DNA from: Unio delphinus
Lineage: Eukaryota > Mollusca > Bivalvia > Unionida > Unionidae
NCBI GenBank assembly: GCA_029339505.1
Contig: JAQISU010000025.1
Coordinates: 257,001 to 321,000, forward strand
DNA: 64,000 nucleotides
Reading direction: 5' to 3'
Shown here: in pieces, positions 22,650 to 36,235 of the stretch
Layout of the letters: the number at the start of each line of letters is the position of its first letter
How positions within the stretch are numbered: the first letter of the stretch is position 1
Notes under the pieces: model-generated
What the model was told of the DNA's origin: nothing
Seen by the model: only the letters and a program-made list of their open reading frames with translations
Databases searched by the model: none
Position numbers and translations under genes: made by a program

Positions 22650-23425
22650 ACTAAGCTCCGTATTGTTAACGAGGAGATCGACTAATAATAGGTTTTCTAA
22701 TGTGTCGTGACTGGAGCACTGATAGTTAGTCACAGAAGATAATGCTATTTAAAATATGTTTCTTTTCGATAAATTTCAGAGCAAGGTCTATTGCTCTGAT
22801 TTCGGGTGAACAAATGGACGCAGCGTTTTGAAAACTAACTTTGGTTATGTTTGCTGCTAACGAAAGCTGCAGCAGCCTTTTCCTCATCCTTTGATCCATC
22901 AGTATAAATTCAAATGTAGTTTCTAAATTCGGTGAGGAGTTCATGATAAGAGTTCTGGAAGATGAAAGGGTTTGTCTCAGATTCTCCCCCATCGTGTAAC
23001 GTAAAGAGCACTTTGGATTGTTTAAGGAGCCAATGTGGTGTTTCCGAGACTAACGTTTTCTGAACTGCATAAAGATTAATTTTGATACTGTCAAGGATGG
23101 ATTATATTCTGATGCCAAATGAAGGTATGACAATTGGTTTATTTTCGTACAGGGGTTTGTATTTGGGTTGAAAAACGGCCGAAAAAAGCAGGGTTCAGAG
23201 GGTTTGAGCTTACTGTGCAGAAGACATTTCTCTGCGATGTGATAAAGGTGGATCATTTTCTTCCAAGATTACGTTTTTACATGGATATGTTATAAATGCT
23301 CCCAGAGCGAGTCTTATTCCCTGATGATGAATTGGGTCAAGCATTTTCAAATATGACTTCCTAGCTGAAGTATAAACAACACATCCATAGTCTGGTTTGG
23401 AGCGGATGAATGTTCTATACAAATT
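22650..23425 (-). mobile_element. LINE, minus strand, 5' portion of the interrupted copy
   Basis: It continues the copy at 18484-19313. On the minus strand it encodes the RT C-terminal segment (FIRSKPDYGCVVYTSARKS, 23400-23340) and RNase H pieces up to the break at ACTAAGCTCCG. The 5' end is truncated near 23425. Two frame-open pieces remain (23422-23210 and 22992-22726). Confidence 0.85.
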
Positions 23426-24833
23426 GTATACATATGTACATAAACAAATTATTCTTATTCATCATCGGACTTGATTGAACCGAACAGTGACTAATAACAA
23501 ACTTGAATCGAAATCAGCATTCCAGTAAACCTTTTCAACAAATAAAACTGGCCGTAAGGTTAGATACTTTTTTGCAGGAATTCAGTGTCCTGCTATCTCT
23601 GCATTTTCTGTTTAATCTAAACCCTTAGTTAAACATTTCAAGGGACTGTCCCATGAAGCGATACATAACTGCATATTTAACTACATCCTTGTTTATACAT
23701 TATCTCTTTTTATTCTAAACGCACTTGTCAACTAAGGAGTCATTAATGCAACAATTGCATTTTGCGGCAGGGATATTATTTTGCATCGTTCTATAGGCAT
23801 AGATGCACCTTTTCGTTTATGACAAACATGAGACAGATCCAATCATTGTGATGCAGGCCCGCAATATTAACTTGATAAATGATAGTGGTCGCAGACCGTC
23901 TGAGGGTTCTTATTGATGTTATGCACTACTATGTGTGCTAATTGTGTCGCCATTCACCTTTCTCCATCTCTAAGAATGTGCTCAAGCAGAACAAATATAC
24001 AAAAGATACATGTACATATACAAACAATGAAACACTTTTGCTTAAGTAGCGCTACTTTACCTTGCTCCGGTATTGTGGAGGAAATATCCTTGAAATTAAA
24101 CGTTTTGATGAATAAGATGCACAAAAAAAAGAAGAATGTCCATTTAAGTCGTAATTCCATTGCAAACTGCATTCAGTTTATATTGATACTAAATCTGCTG
24201 AAAAGTTTTGCTTGTGTGAATTTTTCTGAGTGATTAGTTGTCTTTTTACGTAAGTACGCTAGAATAGTGTTCCTACAGTTATATTTCCTACATCAGTCTC
24301 CTTTCTTTATGACATCTATTTCACGAGTATATACGCTTCAAAATATGTTCAAGGGTAACGAACGTTATCATTTGAAAAGGCTTGTATCTTCGCCACTTCA
24401 CAACGTCCTGGTTTATCTCAGTGTGATACGTAAAAAACAGTTGAAGGATAAGCTATAAATTACAATCATGTATAACACCTTTAAAAAAAAATATTATCAA
24501 GCGTTTCGTAATAATAATAATAATAATAATAATAATGATAATAATAATTATAATAATAATTATAATCATAAATAAATAAATAAATAAATGTCGTAATAAT
24601 ATCTACTTTTTGAGACAAATGTACCAATGCTCCTGACTGCTACTCGTTTAGTCAGAATGAGTTGCGATTGGAGACAATTAATATATCACATGAAACCTGG
24701 GTATACGAGTCAGAAAAAGCTCTGAAATTTTATTTGATTTAGTTCAAACTATTTAAAAGATCTTGTTATATTGCATTATAAGATTATACGACATGCATTA
24801 AATAAATATCAACGAATCTTATGTTTATACACA
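23426..24833. other. No gene recognised; simple repeats near 24510
   Basis: It contains a (TAA)n-type run at 24512-24560 and (AAATA)n at 24570-24590. No conserved reading frame was found; the 106-codon frame at 23913 has no family signature. Confidence 0.55.
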
Positions 24834-25072
24834 TGACCGCACCAGTGGCCTAGTGCTTAGAGCGTCCGCTTCGGATGAAAGAGGTCGCGGGTTCTATCCC
24901 CGGACGTGTCATACTACAGAATTCTGGATAATGGATAATGTGACTGAGTGAGACACCGTGCTACATGTCTGCGGCATGATGCTCCAGAGCTAGACGTAAC
25001 TCTAAACTGCAATACAGCTGACGTCTTAACGATATGACTGAAATATTGTTAAAGCTACGTTAGAAATCCAAA

Positions 25073-25074
<2 letters not shown>
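24834..25074 (+). mobile_element. tRNA-derived SINE, second family
   Basis: The head AGTGGCCTAGTGCTTAGAGC at about 24842 and box B GGTTCTATCCC near 24889 are tRNA-like. The downstream body ends in a GATATGACTGAAATATTGTT / CTACGTTAGAAA-like 3' part. The box B mutation (GGTTCTATCC for GGTTCGATCC) and the long body argue against a real tRNA gene. A truncated relative on the minus strand lies at 44128-44197. Confidence 0.75.

Positions 25075-25119
<45 letters not shown>
25075..25119. repeat. (CA)n microsatellite
   Basis: A pure CA run between a SINE and a LINE 3' end. Confidence 0.95.
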
Positions 25120-25120
<1 letters not shown>

Positions 25121-25235
25121 TTTTATATCGCTGGTCGATGTTAAACCTTTCTTATTTTTAAACGTCTAACCTATTGTATGGTACTAAATAGCCGAAAATT
25201 GCTGGTGCGCCGTTAAAATTCAAACAAACAAATAA
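25120..25235 (+). mobile_element. LINE 3' end, solo fragment
   Basis: The final 3' UTR of the LINE family at 19314-22650 (TATCG..TTAAACCTTTC, ..CTAAATAGCC.., GGTGCGCCGTTAAAATTCAA), with a short (CAAA)n-like tail. No coding part remains. Confidence 0.8.
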
Positions 25236-25842
25236 ACAATCTCCAATCGTTCAATTTATCATTCATGTAACTTATACCTGGAGATATATCAGATAATAAC
25301 AAAGCCATAAGGATCAGCTACTATTTCAAAACAAACAGTTAACATTTCCTAATTTTTTGAAGATTATAACAATGATTTTGTGTCGAATTAAACATTAAAT
25401 CATATCGCATAACATTATCAATCCATTCTATAATTATTTTTCGTTAGTTTCCATCGTTGCTATTTTTATTTTTACCATTTTCCTCAGTTGAGAAATATAC
25501 TTCATTATGAAGTCTTTTTTGTGAACATAACTCCTTGCACTAGAGGAATTCCTAATATTTTCTTATGAGACACAAACAACTATCACAGAGAAATCCAGAC
25601 ATGTTTGAGTGTTTCGTATTTTTTCTTTCAGGATATTCGCAAAATGGTGAGAACAAAATGTTTTGCTGCTAACTTAGTACAAATGATTTTTTTAGAAGGT
25701 TTAATCACTTGAGATGAGTAAGTTAACTTAATATCCTTGAATAATTCCTGTGGCTTAAGAATCGTTATAAGTTCCAATAGATCCAACACTCTGTCTGACA
25801 CTACCTGTCATACCGACGAAATTCATGAGATTATTATATTGA

Positions 25843-25843
<1 letters not shown>

Positions 25844-25927
<84 letters not shown>
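25844..25927. repeat. (TA)n microsatellite
   Basis: A TA run of about 80 bp with one TG interruption. Confidence 0.95.
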
Positions 25928-28559
25928 TTAATGTTGATCCAAAATTATTACCATTACATTGGATAGTAGCATACTATACAAAATTGTCAGATGAATACTT
26001 CATCCTGTGTGTGAACTTCAAACGGTACACGTCCATGGTATTCATTTTCTGGTGACGTCTTTGTTTGCACCACGTTTGGTTTTAGGTAATGGTGGCTCAC
26101 ATAAAATCATCTTAAGAGGTTTTTGGTGGTGGCAGTTAGGGAGAGAGGGTATGGATAGCCCTGATCATGTAACCACTCGAAATATTTTAAGAACGACATT
26201 CGACGTTATGAAAATTTTGTATGATTTATAGAAATTATACCTGATCAGGCATGGCGTTAGCTGCTCTAGTTTAAATTTGTCCAGTTTTTAACTCATCTAA
26301 AAGATATAGCACTGATCTAATCTTATGAGACTGTCACGCGAGGAAAGAAATCCTTGAAGGAAAAATATGTATGTGAATCTCTATTATCTATCCTTGTATA
26401 ACTCATTCTATATGTTTCGAACAAACTGTGTCAAACAAAATAATTAAAACATCCTGGCAGAACACCATCAAATGCAGCCTGAGCCCAGCCAATCCAAATT
26501 GTAGTGTAACTTTGCTGTACACTAATGTTTCTTCTTGCTATGATGCCCGCTGTTAGCCCATTGACCAACATAACTTATAAAACACTCAACACATTTAGAT
26601 TCCATGATTTAAATAATTATAGTTTTACGTTAACACTTAGATGCATTCTGTTTTGTGTCCTTGTGCATTTATTATAAAAATTAGATTTACCGTTATTTTT
26701 CGTTTTTCTTAAAAATAATTTTATTAAACTCTACATACCTTATCTCCCCAAACATTAAGTAATGGTGTTTTTCATGTAAAATGACCTACACATAAAACTA
26801 CTGTCATTGCTATAAATATATGGATTCTACTAAGCGCCTCACATAAAACACGTCTGGCCGTAGACCTTTAAAACAAATCACATAATCCAAGAAACTTAAG
26901 GTTATTAAATTTCTGCGCAGACCAGATTTTTCACCTGTTCATTGTAACTGTATTAAATACCATGCTCATTTACACGTTTTCTGATATTTTTTAGCGCCTC
27001 CTGTACCTTGACTAGATAACATGATTCCATAACTGTTGCACCCGCGTCCCGTTTCATACCAGTGACCGGTTCAAATTTTATATCAAATTAATTTAAACAC
27101 AACATAGAAATTAGTTAAGTAATTGTATCTGGAGAGAATATTTTAATCATTGGAAAGCGTCATGTTGCTGAGTAATGGTAAAGTCTTTTTCCAAAAAATA
27201 CAACTAGGTCAGAGCACCATTGATTGTATTCTTTAAATAGAACAAAAAAACTGAGTTCACAATATCCTATTCTGACAGACCAAATCATTACTTTTAACCA
27301 AGCAACATGATGTTAAAAAAAATTGTTAGGACTGATAGACCCCACGGTAAAAAGATGTAACAAGCATTTCTTTTCTCTGCATTTTGACTACATGCATACA
27401 TTTGCTTTTACATCCATACAGGTAATAATTTACGAGGTGAACCATATCAGGCTCACTTGGGTCTCTTGTTTGAAATCGCAATAAATGTATTTCTCTTAAA
27501 TTTGACACCTTTTAAGAATCATTTCAAGATCAGTAGCAAAAGTCCGTAAACAGAACTATTTAGTGAAATGAACGACCAAATTCATCCTAAAGTGTGGTAT
27601 GCAATGAATTGCCTGCCTTATTTGGGACACCTAGTGCTAATAATATATTGTTCGACAAGCAACACATGCATTGAATATGAATTACAGGACATTTGATTTA
27701 AGATAAGAGAACGAGGTTTCTGTCCTTGTGAATCTTACAAATTATTTTGTCTTGACACTTTTGAAACTGTCATATTTTGATTTTCCTATCTATTTAACAC
27801 GTTCTGTTGTTTCTTGGTACAGACAGATACATGCACATAATAACTATTACCTTAAAAGCTAAAATATTATTTGTATTACGCCTTGGTTAAAACCGTTGTC
27901 TTTTGAGAATCTACGTGTGCATGTAATACACCATTGGGAAACAACTCGTTTTTCCTCTCCAATGTATGAAGTTAACATTAGCGTCTCTCCCGCTCAGATA
28001 TTCCTTCATAATATTATTCAATGAAGACCTGCATATAATTATGACGAATATATATATGCTGGCGGAAGAAAATTGGACAGTTCTGATCTTTTGGGCGATG
28101 ACAGCTTCATACGTTTCCGGATACCATAAGAGGAGTGTTTACCATCACTACTTCAAAAGCTAATTGTTCGTGCCTGATAATGTAAAAGTTCGCTTTTATC
28201 TAATGAAGTACAGAGACTATGAATATTTGGATGAGCCCCAACTTGTTCGGCAAATATAGAGTAAGGATATCGCTGACCCTCGCTCCAGTGTGCTTTCCTT
28301 GTTCATAATTCATAAGCTAGGCGTACACTACTACACGACATAAACATTCAAGTAATCAATATCTATAAAATAATTTGAATGCTACAATATAGCACGAAAA
28401 GATCTAATTAACCCGAGATCAAGGGTAGCTTTTACATTATATAAGAACATAAAAAGTAATTATTGGGAAAACTAAAACATACACGAAACACTGAAAAATA
28501 GGGTATTACATATTTTGTTTAGAAACACAATTAACATATTTGTACCAGGAAATAAATCA
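25928..28559. other. No gene recognised
   Basis: About 2.6 kb of AT-rich sequence. No conserved protein segment, spliced-exon pattern, RNA gene or repeat was identified by eye on either strand. Confidence 0.5.
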
Positions 28560-30340
28560 CATTGACGACATAACTACAAAACCCTACAAGAATATCTTAT
28601 AGATCTCAACTTCGAACACATGTTGATAACTGGGGACTTTACTTGCACTATATCAGACACAAAGGGAGGAATGTCTGACTTTGTTAAGACCCTTGCCCCC
28701 ACCATATCCAACCTGATAAAGGAACACTTACTAACGGATACATACAGATTCATAAATTTAAAAGGGGATTAATTTAATATCACTACACAAACAATGGAGA
28801 CTCGAGGGACAGAATGTACATAAATAAGAAAAACCAGGAAAATATTATATACTCTGAAATCCTACCTTTTAAACTAGCAGGCCATAATGTTATGGCAATA
28901 AAACCCGAAACCCACACAATTGGGGAAGGGGACAATGGATATTAAAAAATCATTTGCTACAGTTGGAAACATATCAGGAAAGGGGACAATGGAAATTAAA
29001 CAATCAGTTACTACAATTGAAAACATATCAGCAGGAAATTGAAAGCTAAAACAGACACTGAAGTAATTCTTCTAATAGATCAAAAAAATGCTTTGGATGG
29101 GGTTGAAAAAATTACATAACTTAAATCCAAAAATATTTTGGTTTTCGACCGATGTATAAACTATGGATAGATATTCTGTACAACAATATATCAGCAGTAG
29201 TACAAACTAATGGCGCGATCAAAAAGAAATTCCCGATAGAGATCGTTGAGCCAGGGATGCCTTTTGCTGAATGTTATGGGTTTCGATTTGCTAAGGTTCA
29301 AACTGATAAGCAATAAAAACATCAGAGTGATCCATATTCCTATCCTAAAAGAGGAAATAAAGATGCTACAGGACGCGCATGACTTTACCAATTTTATCAA
29401 AGAGACAACTTGATGTAAACACCTTATACAAAAATACTATAACTATGGAAATGCATTGGGATCCCAGATAAATGATGGGGAAACCGAAATCTTGCTACTT
29501 GGCAACTGACGTGGAATCCTTCCAGGTCTACCGCCATAGAAAATAAATAAACTTGTTAAAATACTTGGCACTTTTGTGTGAAAAAACACGAAGCACTTAA
29601 ATTGCCGAAATATATTTAACAAACTAAAAACCGATTACAATTGGGCAGTTCGATATATTTCAACCTTATAGACAGCGAACACAGCTAAAATTTAGTGTCA
29701 AAGACTTTAATATGCAGTACATTAGGAAATTCGAGGAGATCATATACAAATTCATATGTAATTGAAACTACACAAACTAAGTAAACAAACATTACAAACG
29801 GTGAACAAGAAAAGAGGGCTAAACTTCCATATTCATGCAATGAAACGGACCGCAAACATCATTAACAGCATTAAAAGATTACAACACCTGGACGAAAGAC
29901 CATGGAGAAAATCATGGTTTATTTGCTTAGATATATCTTAAATAATTTCTCAAACTCAAATCCTCAAACATCGCATACAAAGTAAAAACAACACAATCAT
30001 AGAAAAAAACAGAACTACTAAAGAAATATGGAGGTTATGTGAAGAAAAAACATAAGAATACTTATATAAAATAGAACATCTACCCCCAGACGAAAACCGT
30101 AAACGAGTCTGGAAGAAATGGGAGAAAATAAAGAACACCAACACTCAAACAAGAATATATCTCTATCTACACAATGCATGGTGGACAGGAGTAATAGATT
30201 TAATTTTTAAAAAATCATTCCAGACATATAACCATGTATCTTATGCAACACACAATACGATATCAAACGACATTTAAATTTATTTTGCCCAAATACAATA
30301 AATGGAAAGGGATGCCATAAGACAGAAAATTAAAAACTCA
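28560..30340 (+). mobile_element. L1/Tx1-like LINE relic
   Basis: Plus-strand pieces in changing frames resemble an L1/Tx1-type polyprotein: an endonuclease segment with ITGDFTCTISDTKGG near 28624, ILPFKLAGHNVM near 28860, an LLIDQKNAL.G-like RT segment near 29075, and a C-terminal KRVWKKWEKIKNT..RIYLYLHNAWW segment near 30105-30180. Stops are frequent and the core RT motifs are mostly gone, so it is an old, dead copy. Confidence 0.6.
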
Positions 30341-33189
30341 ACAAGTAAGTGTCTGACAAAACTCTTAATATACACAGACATCATAGATGATAAATAACTA
30401 TATACGTGATGTGATTTATTTAATTATTTATTAATCAATCAACTAAACTCCACCAACAACATATGAAAACAGTCAGCAAAAGGGAGGTAGCGGGCATTAA
30501 CTCTATTATATATAGTTTATTCCAAACGCCCCATCCCCCCTCCCAGCCTGTGACTACAACCCAACTTAATGAAGACTGTCTACCACTATATATAACTATC
30601 TTATCATTGAGCTTGTGTTTAAAGCAGTTATTAGTATAATAGAGTTTATGTCCGATTTTCAGGTGCTTAGATAATAATGTTCTAATTAACTTAAACTCAT
30701 TATTCAATTAATTTATTAGGTGTAGTATAAAGCTTTACTGCATGCGGGAAATCCTTTTTTATACTTCATTTGAATGAACCCTTACGTCGTGTTTGGGTGG
30801 AAAATAATTATGATGGCAAATATTCTACTATTTCTCTTTTCTCATAACAATTCCTAAATATTATCCCAAACAATCATATTATTTTGATGCAGACATAAAT
30901 GCAGATATGTTGTATAGCTTCTGTTTATATTTAAAAACTGTCCACATTCGCGCTGACCAATATTTATAACTGCAAATGTTATATTATATGATAGACATAT
31001 ATTTTGTGTCCCGATATGATTTTCGCATTTTTCCTTTACATTATTTCAGTATTTGTCACTACTTAAAATTTTCAATGAGTCGTTTCAATTCATCTGAAAT
31101 ATCCGATGAGCCTTTTCAGTTTATTTTCAAAGATCTTTATATATGATGCAGATAATTAATGTAGATATAAATCGCTTGTTTAAATTTATGTTGGAAGTGT
31201 AAATTCGGGGATATATAAAAACAAGGACACAAAAGCTAGCCTCTTTTAGGAGTAGCTTAGATTATATTACTTGCATGGCAGTTCCGTGTTGGGTACCAAA
31301 ACATTTATTTAGAATGTGGATAGGTTTGTTTATAGCAATAACTCTCTCCACTTGCTACCTTCACAATCCCACACAACACTTATGAACAGCTAATTTATTT
31401 TAGGAAAAAAGCCAAAATAATATTTTATTTAGCTCAACAACTGTAATTAAATCATTTTGATGATACGGAAAGAAAGTAAATTATAAGTAGGGTACGTGTG
31501 TGTATTCATTATTACTTGGTTATGTTTATCATATGAACATACATGAGAATTATTTGTAAAGAGTATATTTTATAAAATCGGCGATTCGCTCTTTGTAGAT
31601 CTTGATATTTCGCATGCTTTATTGTTTAGTCTTCTGAAATCATACGCTTCAGGATCTGTTAACAAAACTTGTTGATTGCACACGGTTAGAACTGGCAAAT
31701 ATTTTGTGTTTTAGAACTGAATTCTTTATAAATCAAAGAACTCAGTGTTATATTAGCCATATGAAGTTGGAATTTCAATAGAAAAAAATGACAAAAAGAA
31801 TTTGAAATTGAATAATACAATAGAAAAAGGAATATGCTTTATTAATCATTGAAATGATAAATATTTACAGTAATGGTTAAAACTTTGGAAATACATTGCA
31901 TTATTTTGAAATCTAGAGAGTTTGCTAAAGAACATAATTTGCAAGCTGTGAATCTATTTAAGTTTTGTATGCATGCATTTTCGTTTTGTCTGAATGAGAT
32001 ATACTTAAATTAGTTGGAAGAATCTGTGTTATTTTTTGAGGTGATTACATTTACAGTTCGTAACAAGTCTAACGCTACTCGAAAGCAAATATTTAATAAA
32101 TAAGAACTCTAAATATTCTACAATATGTTTTAGTTAACCTAAATGGACATAAAAATGAAAAATTGATTTTAATCTTATGAGCATGTCAACTCTACCGATT
32201 TTTGTCTTTGAAAGTCCAATGATATAGTTAAATGCCGTTCTCCAATAAGACAGAACAATGTAAAGTAAATATTATTTGCTTGGCCGTGAAGCGCATGGAG
32301 ACGCTGGGGAAAAAAACTCAATTCTGAAAATTTTGAGAGTCTATCATCGCAAAAACGTAATTGTGTACTTTATTGTGAAAATGTACTGTCACCCCATAGT
32401 ATCTATAATCTTTTCATTCTAATTAGAGCGAATGACTTCCATTTGTATTAATTGCTACTATAAGAATTGTATCGTCCTCCCTTGCCAGTTATCTGTATGT
32501 TTCAAGAGTTCGTGTAAGTTATATTTTGATGTACCAATAATAGATCCTAAATTATGTGGATGTACTGAATATAAAACAGAAGGTATCATTGTGTGCGAGG
32601 CAATGTTATTGGTGTAGGATAGAGAAATTGTATATCGCAATTAAGATGAGAACAAAATACCGCTTTATGTTCAGATCAATATTCTTGTATATCCAAACAC
32701 TATTGTACTTTATTCGAGTATTGATTTACTATGCTATTCGAGTGATGGCAGGATCCGATAAATGAGAACTATATTGTTCTTACCGGCGATAGTTGTAGTG
32801 GGTCTTCGGACTGATGAACAGTATTTATGAGTTGGTCATGCAAGGGGAAATTAAGTAAATGTCAAGACTGATTCATTCGAGACCTTCTGATGAAATACCC
32901 AATGAGCTGTTGATTTTGCTTACAATTTTGTACATACACCTCTTCAAGAGAGGTTGCTTGCCAGTTTAGCACCCAGATATCTTGTTTACTGGCAGCTGAT
33001 CACTTTTAATGTGTGCTTTTCGATTATGGGTGCTGCATTTTTCTAATTGTTGCAGTAATGTGGTTGATTTCTGCAAAATGTTATGATAATCTGGGAGTGT
33101 CTTCAGAATGAGAATATGCCATTTTTTCAGTTTCTGTTTTTTTATCTTTTTGAAACCAGAGTTGATAATTATGAGCATTCTATTAAAGT
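30341..33189. other. No gene recognised
   Basis: AT-rich. Short open frames at 30435-30707 and 32432-32765 show no family signature. Confidence 0.5.
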
Positions 33190-33620
33190 GATCAGTGTAT
33201 TAAAGGGATTGTTATAGTAAGATAATCAATCAATATAAAGTAGTTATTGATCAATGATTAGCGTATTAAAGGGATTGTTCTAGTAAGATAATCAGTCTAT
33301 ATAAAGTATTGATAATTATGCTATTAAAGTGATCATTAATCAGTGTTTTAAAGGGATTGTTCTAGTCAGATATTCAGTCTATAAAACGTATTGAGCATTG
33401 TTATTAAATTAATCAGTAATCAGTGTTTTAAAGGTATTGTTCTAGAAAGATAATCAGTCTATATAAAGTAGTGATCATTCTCGTATTAAAGTGATCAGCG
33501 TATTAAAGGGATTGTTCTAGTAAGATAATCAGTGTATATAGAGTAGTGATTATTCTGTTAAAGTGATCGGTATTTTAAAGAGATTGTTCTAGTAAGATAA
33601 TCAGTGTATATAAAAGGAAT
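33190..33620. repeat. Tandem repeat of about 65-75 bp
   Basis: About six degenerate units, each with ATTAAAGGGATTGTTCTAGT, AAGATAATCAGT and TATATAAAGTA segments. Unit length varies because of indels. Confidence 0.8.
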
Positions 33621-33957
33621 CATTCTTTTTTCTGACAGAATTATACAAAACTAATGAGTCTGAAAGAGTGCAGTTTTTTGTGCATCTTTTTGTATATACA
33701 GTGGTTGCATATGTCTCATTCATTCTTTCATTGTAAATCAAAATTATTTTTCATATATTTTAGTTTCTTTCTGATCTTTCTTAGAGCTTTCAGAGCATTT
33801 TATTGGGCATGTGGGCATGTGGAAGGTCTGGGGTGATCTAGTATGTACAGGAGGATAATTCATAATAAATAGCAACAATAATAGACACATATGTGTTTCA
33901 CAAACACTAATATAGTTAACATATTTATAACATAAATGTACCGTAAACTTCATATAA
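33621..33957. other. No gene recognised
   Basis: AT-rich DNA with overlapping short frames on both strands and no conserved motif. Confidence 0.5.
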
Positions 33958-34015
33958 GAGAGAAATGACACATAATAAGCATATTTTGATATGCTTATTA
34001 TGTGTCATTTCTCTC
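33958..34015. repeat. Perfect 27-bp hairpin
   Basis: The arms 33958-33984 and 33989-34015 are exact reverse complements (GAGAGAAATGACACATAATA... and its mirror) around a TTTG loop. No T run follows, and no promoter was recognised. It could be a young inverted duplication, a small-RNA hairpin, or a replication or assembly fold-back. Confidence 0.9.
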
Positions 34016-34486
34016 ATTCATTTTTTCATTTATATGTCCATTATGAGGCAAGGCGTATACTATTTGGATGTTGGCCACCACTCTGTTATCAATTTGAGTT
34101 ATTCAAATGTGTTACGTGTTGAGGTTCTAATAAACAGTTACACAAAAAGTGAAAACAACAAGCTTGTAAAATTACACAAGTAATTTATTCCTTGGTAAAA
34201 GATTGTAAAAATGGGCAACAAACTTAGTTTTAAGAATCAAATCTAAAAATAATCTATGAATTAAGTTACAAAAGACCTAGTAATGAAATGTTCTAATAGA
34301 TTAAAGTTGAAATTCTGTTGGAAAATCCAAGATGGAAGACAATGACATATGTTGTTTTGTGTTTATCTAAATTTCCTTGTAGAATCACAAGATATAACAA
34401 ACGGTTTTGGAATAAGATTTTGATAGACTAAGTGTCATAGTTCTGTACGAGCACATCAAATATTTCCAGAGATATGATTTAATCTC
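34016..34486. other. No gene recognised
   Basis: AT-rich sequence to the right of the hairpin. No conserved frame was seen. Confidence 0.5.
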
Positions 34487-34494
34487 TCAATCCC

Positions 34495-34532
<38 letters not shown>

Positions 34533-34663
34533 CGTACATCTCTCTATATCTTTCGTTCTCTAGATATACCTCTAGACCTCTCTCGCACTCTCTCTGTCGA
34601 TATTTCTCTCCCTCTCTCTATCTCCCTCTCTCTATATCTCACTCCCTCCCTCTCTCTCTCTCT

Positions 34664-34727
<64 letters not shown>

Positions 34728-34812
34728 ATCGCTCCCGAGGTCTTTCGCTAGATCTTTCTCTAAAGAGAGAGAGAGAGTTATATATCTCTCTCTCTATCTC
34801 TCTCTCGATCTA
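34487..34812. repeat. CT-rich and (TA)n microsatellite cluster
   Basis: Imperfect CT runs (34490-34665), a TA run (34668-34725), then GA and CT runs up to about 34805. Confidence 0.9.
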
Positions 34813-35609
34813 TATGCAACGTAAATGGAATTGATGTTTGCTACTAATGTTTTCTGTTGCGTGATTTGTTTATTCTTCCAATTAATGTACTCATCTCAAA
34901 TCTCGTGCTTTACAAAGCTAGTAAACATGTATATTAATGGCACTTATTCATTAACGGATTTCTTTTTGTTTTTTACTGATGCAAATGTTCCATCTTATAA
35001 AGAATTGTATGCTAAATATACGACTTATGTCTCCTACAGTTTTTACATTTGATTTAGCATGTGTGCACCTAAAACCAATCGGTGATTTGTGTTTGTGCCT
35101 GCTAACAAAAACAGCGTTTGATCTTATGAAGAAATTATTACTGATGTCATGTGATGAAAGCTTGAAAAGATAAATCCTCAAATTAGGTATTAATTTGGCT
35201 AGAGAGTTTGCATGTGGCGATTATTAAGGTGGATGGAATTTTAAATTCAGCTAATTCGTTAGACAATGTATGGATCAGCATAATATATTATATAGGAACA
35301 ATTAATATGTACATCCAATATATTACACAATAATTTAGGTCTTTTTTCTATGTTAATTTTCATCCGCGTTTAAATGTTTTCATAATTTTGCATCGATATA
35401 CTTTATCTATTTATGTGGTGTGCCTGAATTCTGACCTGTCTATAATTACATATATACCCGTCTGTCACTGAATTAGGCAAAACAAAATTGGTTTTGCCTG
35501 ATAACTATTTGACTATTTATCTACAAATGTTTATCAGTACTGACCTTTCCACTGTGTGACAATCAATACAACTCATATATTGATCTAAAATATCTTCAAA
35601 GAGTACATC
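34813..35609. other. No gene recognised
   Basis: The overlapping short frames on both strands near 34825-35180 have no conserved motif. Confidence 0.5.
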
Positions 35610-35812
35610 TCTTATCTCTGTCTGCTTGGGTTCGAGTCAAAGATTCGGCTAATGTAGTTATGTGAGAAAGCTTGCCAGTAGCTTCTCGTGTGTCGGTGGT
35701 TCCTCCCGGGGTTTTTCCCGGGTTCTTCCTCCACCAAATAATACTGGCCGCCATGCATAGCCTATTGTGTGCTGAAAAATAGCGTTAAACCCGACAACAA
35801 CAACAATCAAAG
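35610..35812 (+). mobile_element. tRNA-derived SINE, 5'-truncated
   Basis: It lacks box A. It keeps GGGTTCGAGTC near 35628, GTGAGAAAGCTTGCCAGTAG, the TCCTCCACC body and AGCGTTAAACCCGACAACAAC. It is very close in sequence to the copy at 1650. Confidence 0.85.
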
Positions 35813-36235
35813 AGTACTTCACGGTGATGTTCTTGTCAAAGGTTCACCTGTATTATTTTGATAGGCTGCACTATATACATAGCAGCACGTAAACAGAACA
35901 CAAATTTCACGTCCGGATCATCACCAAGGTCTTATTGGTCACTGTGTACTGTCGCCGATATACACACAGATAACCACTGTCTGTGGTCATATTCTCAAGA
36001 ATAAATAATTACCTTTAAAGTTATTAAAAATGGATCAATATAACGCTTCTATCACCACCAAATGAGAAAAGAAACAATGTTTTTAAAATATGCTAGAACT
36101 ACATTCTAAGTACTCAACTGTAAATACTAAATGTATGCGATTCCTATGGGTAGAACAGTACAAGGATCGACGTGGATATTACAAAAAACTATGGTCAAAT
36201 TACATCACAGACGATGGAACACGAACCACATAACC

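Noticed and set aside
23954..24172. 72-codon minus frame with a hydrophobic stretch
   Set aside because: The Phe run comes from an A-rich tract on the other strand. No supporting evidence.
24834..24905. Possible tRNA gene
   Set aside because: Box B is mutated, the acceptor stem does not pair convincingly, and a SINE body follows. Better explained as a SINE head.
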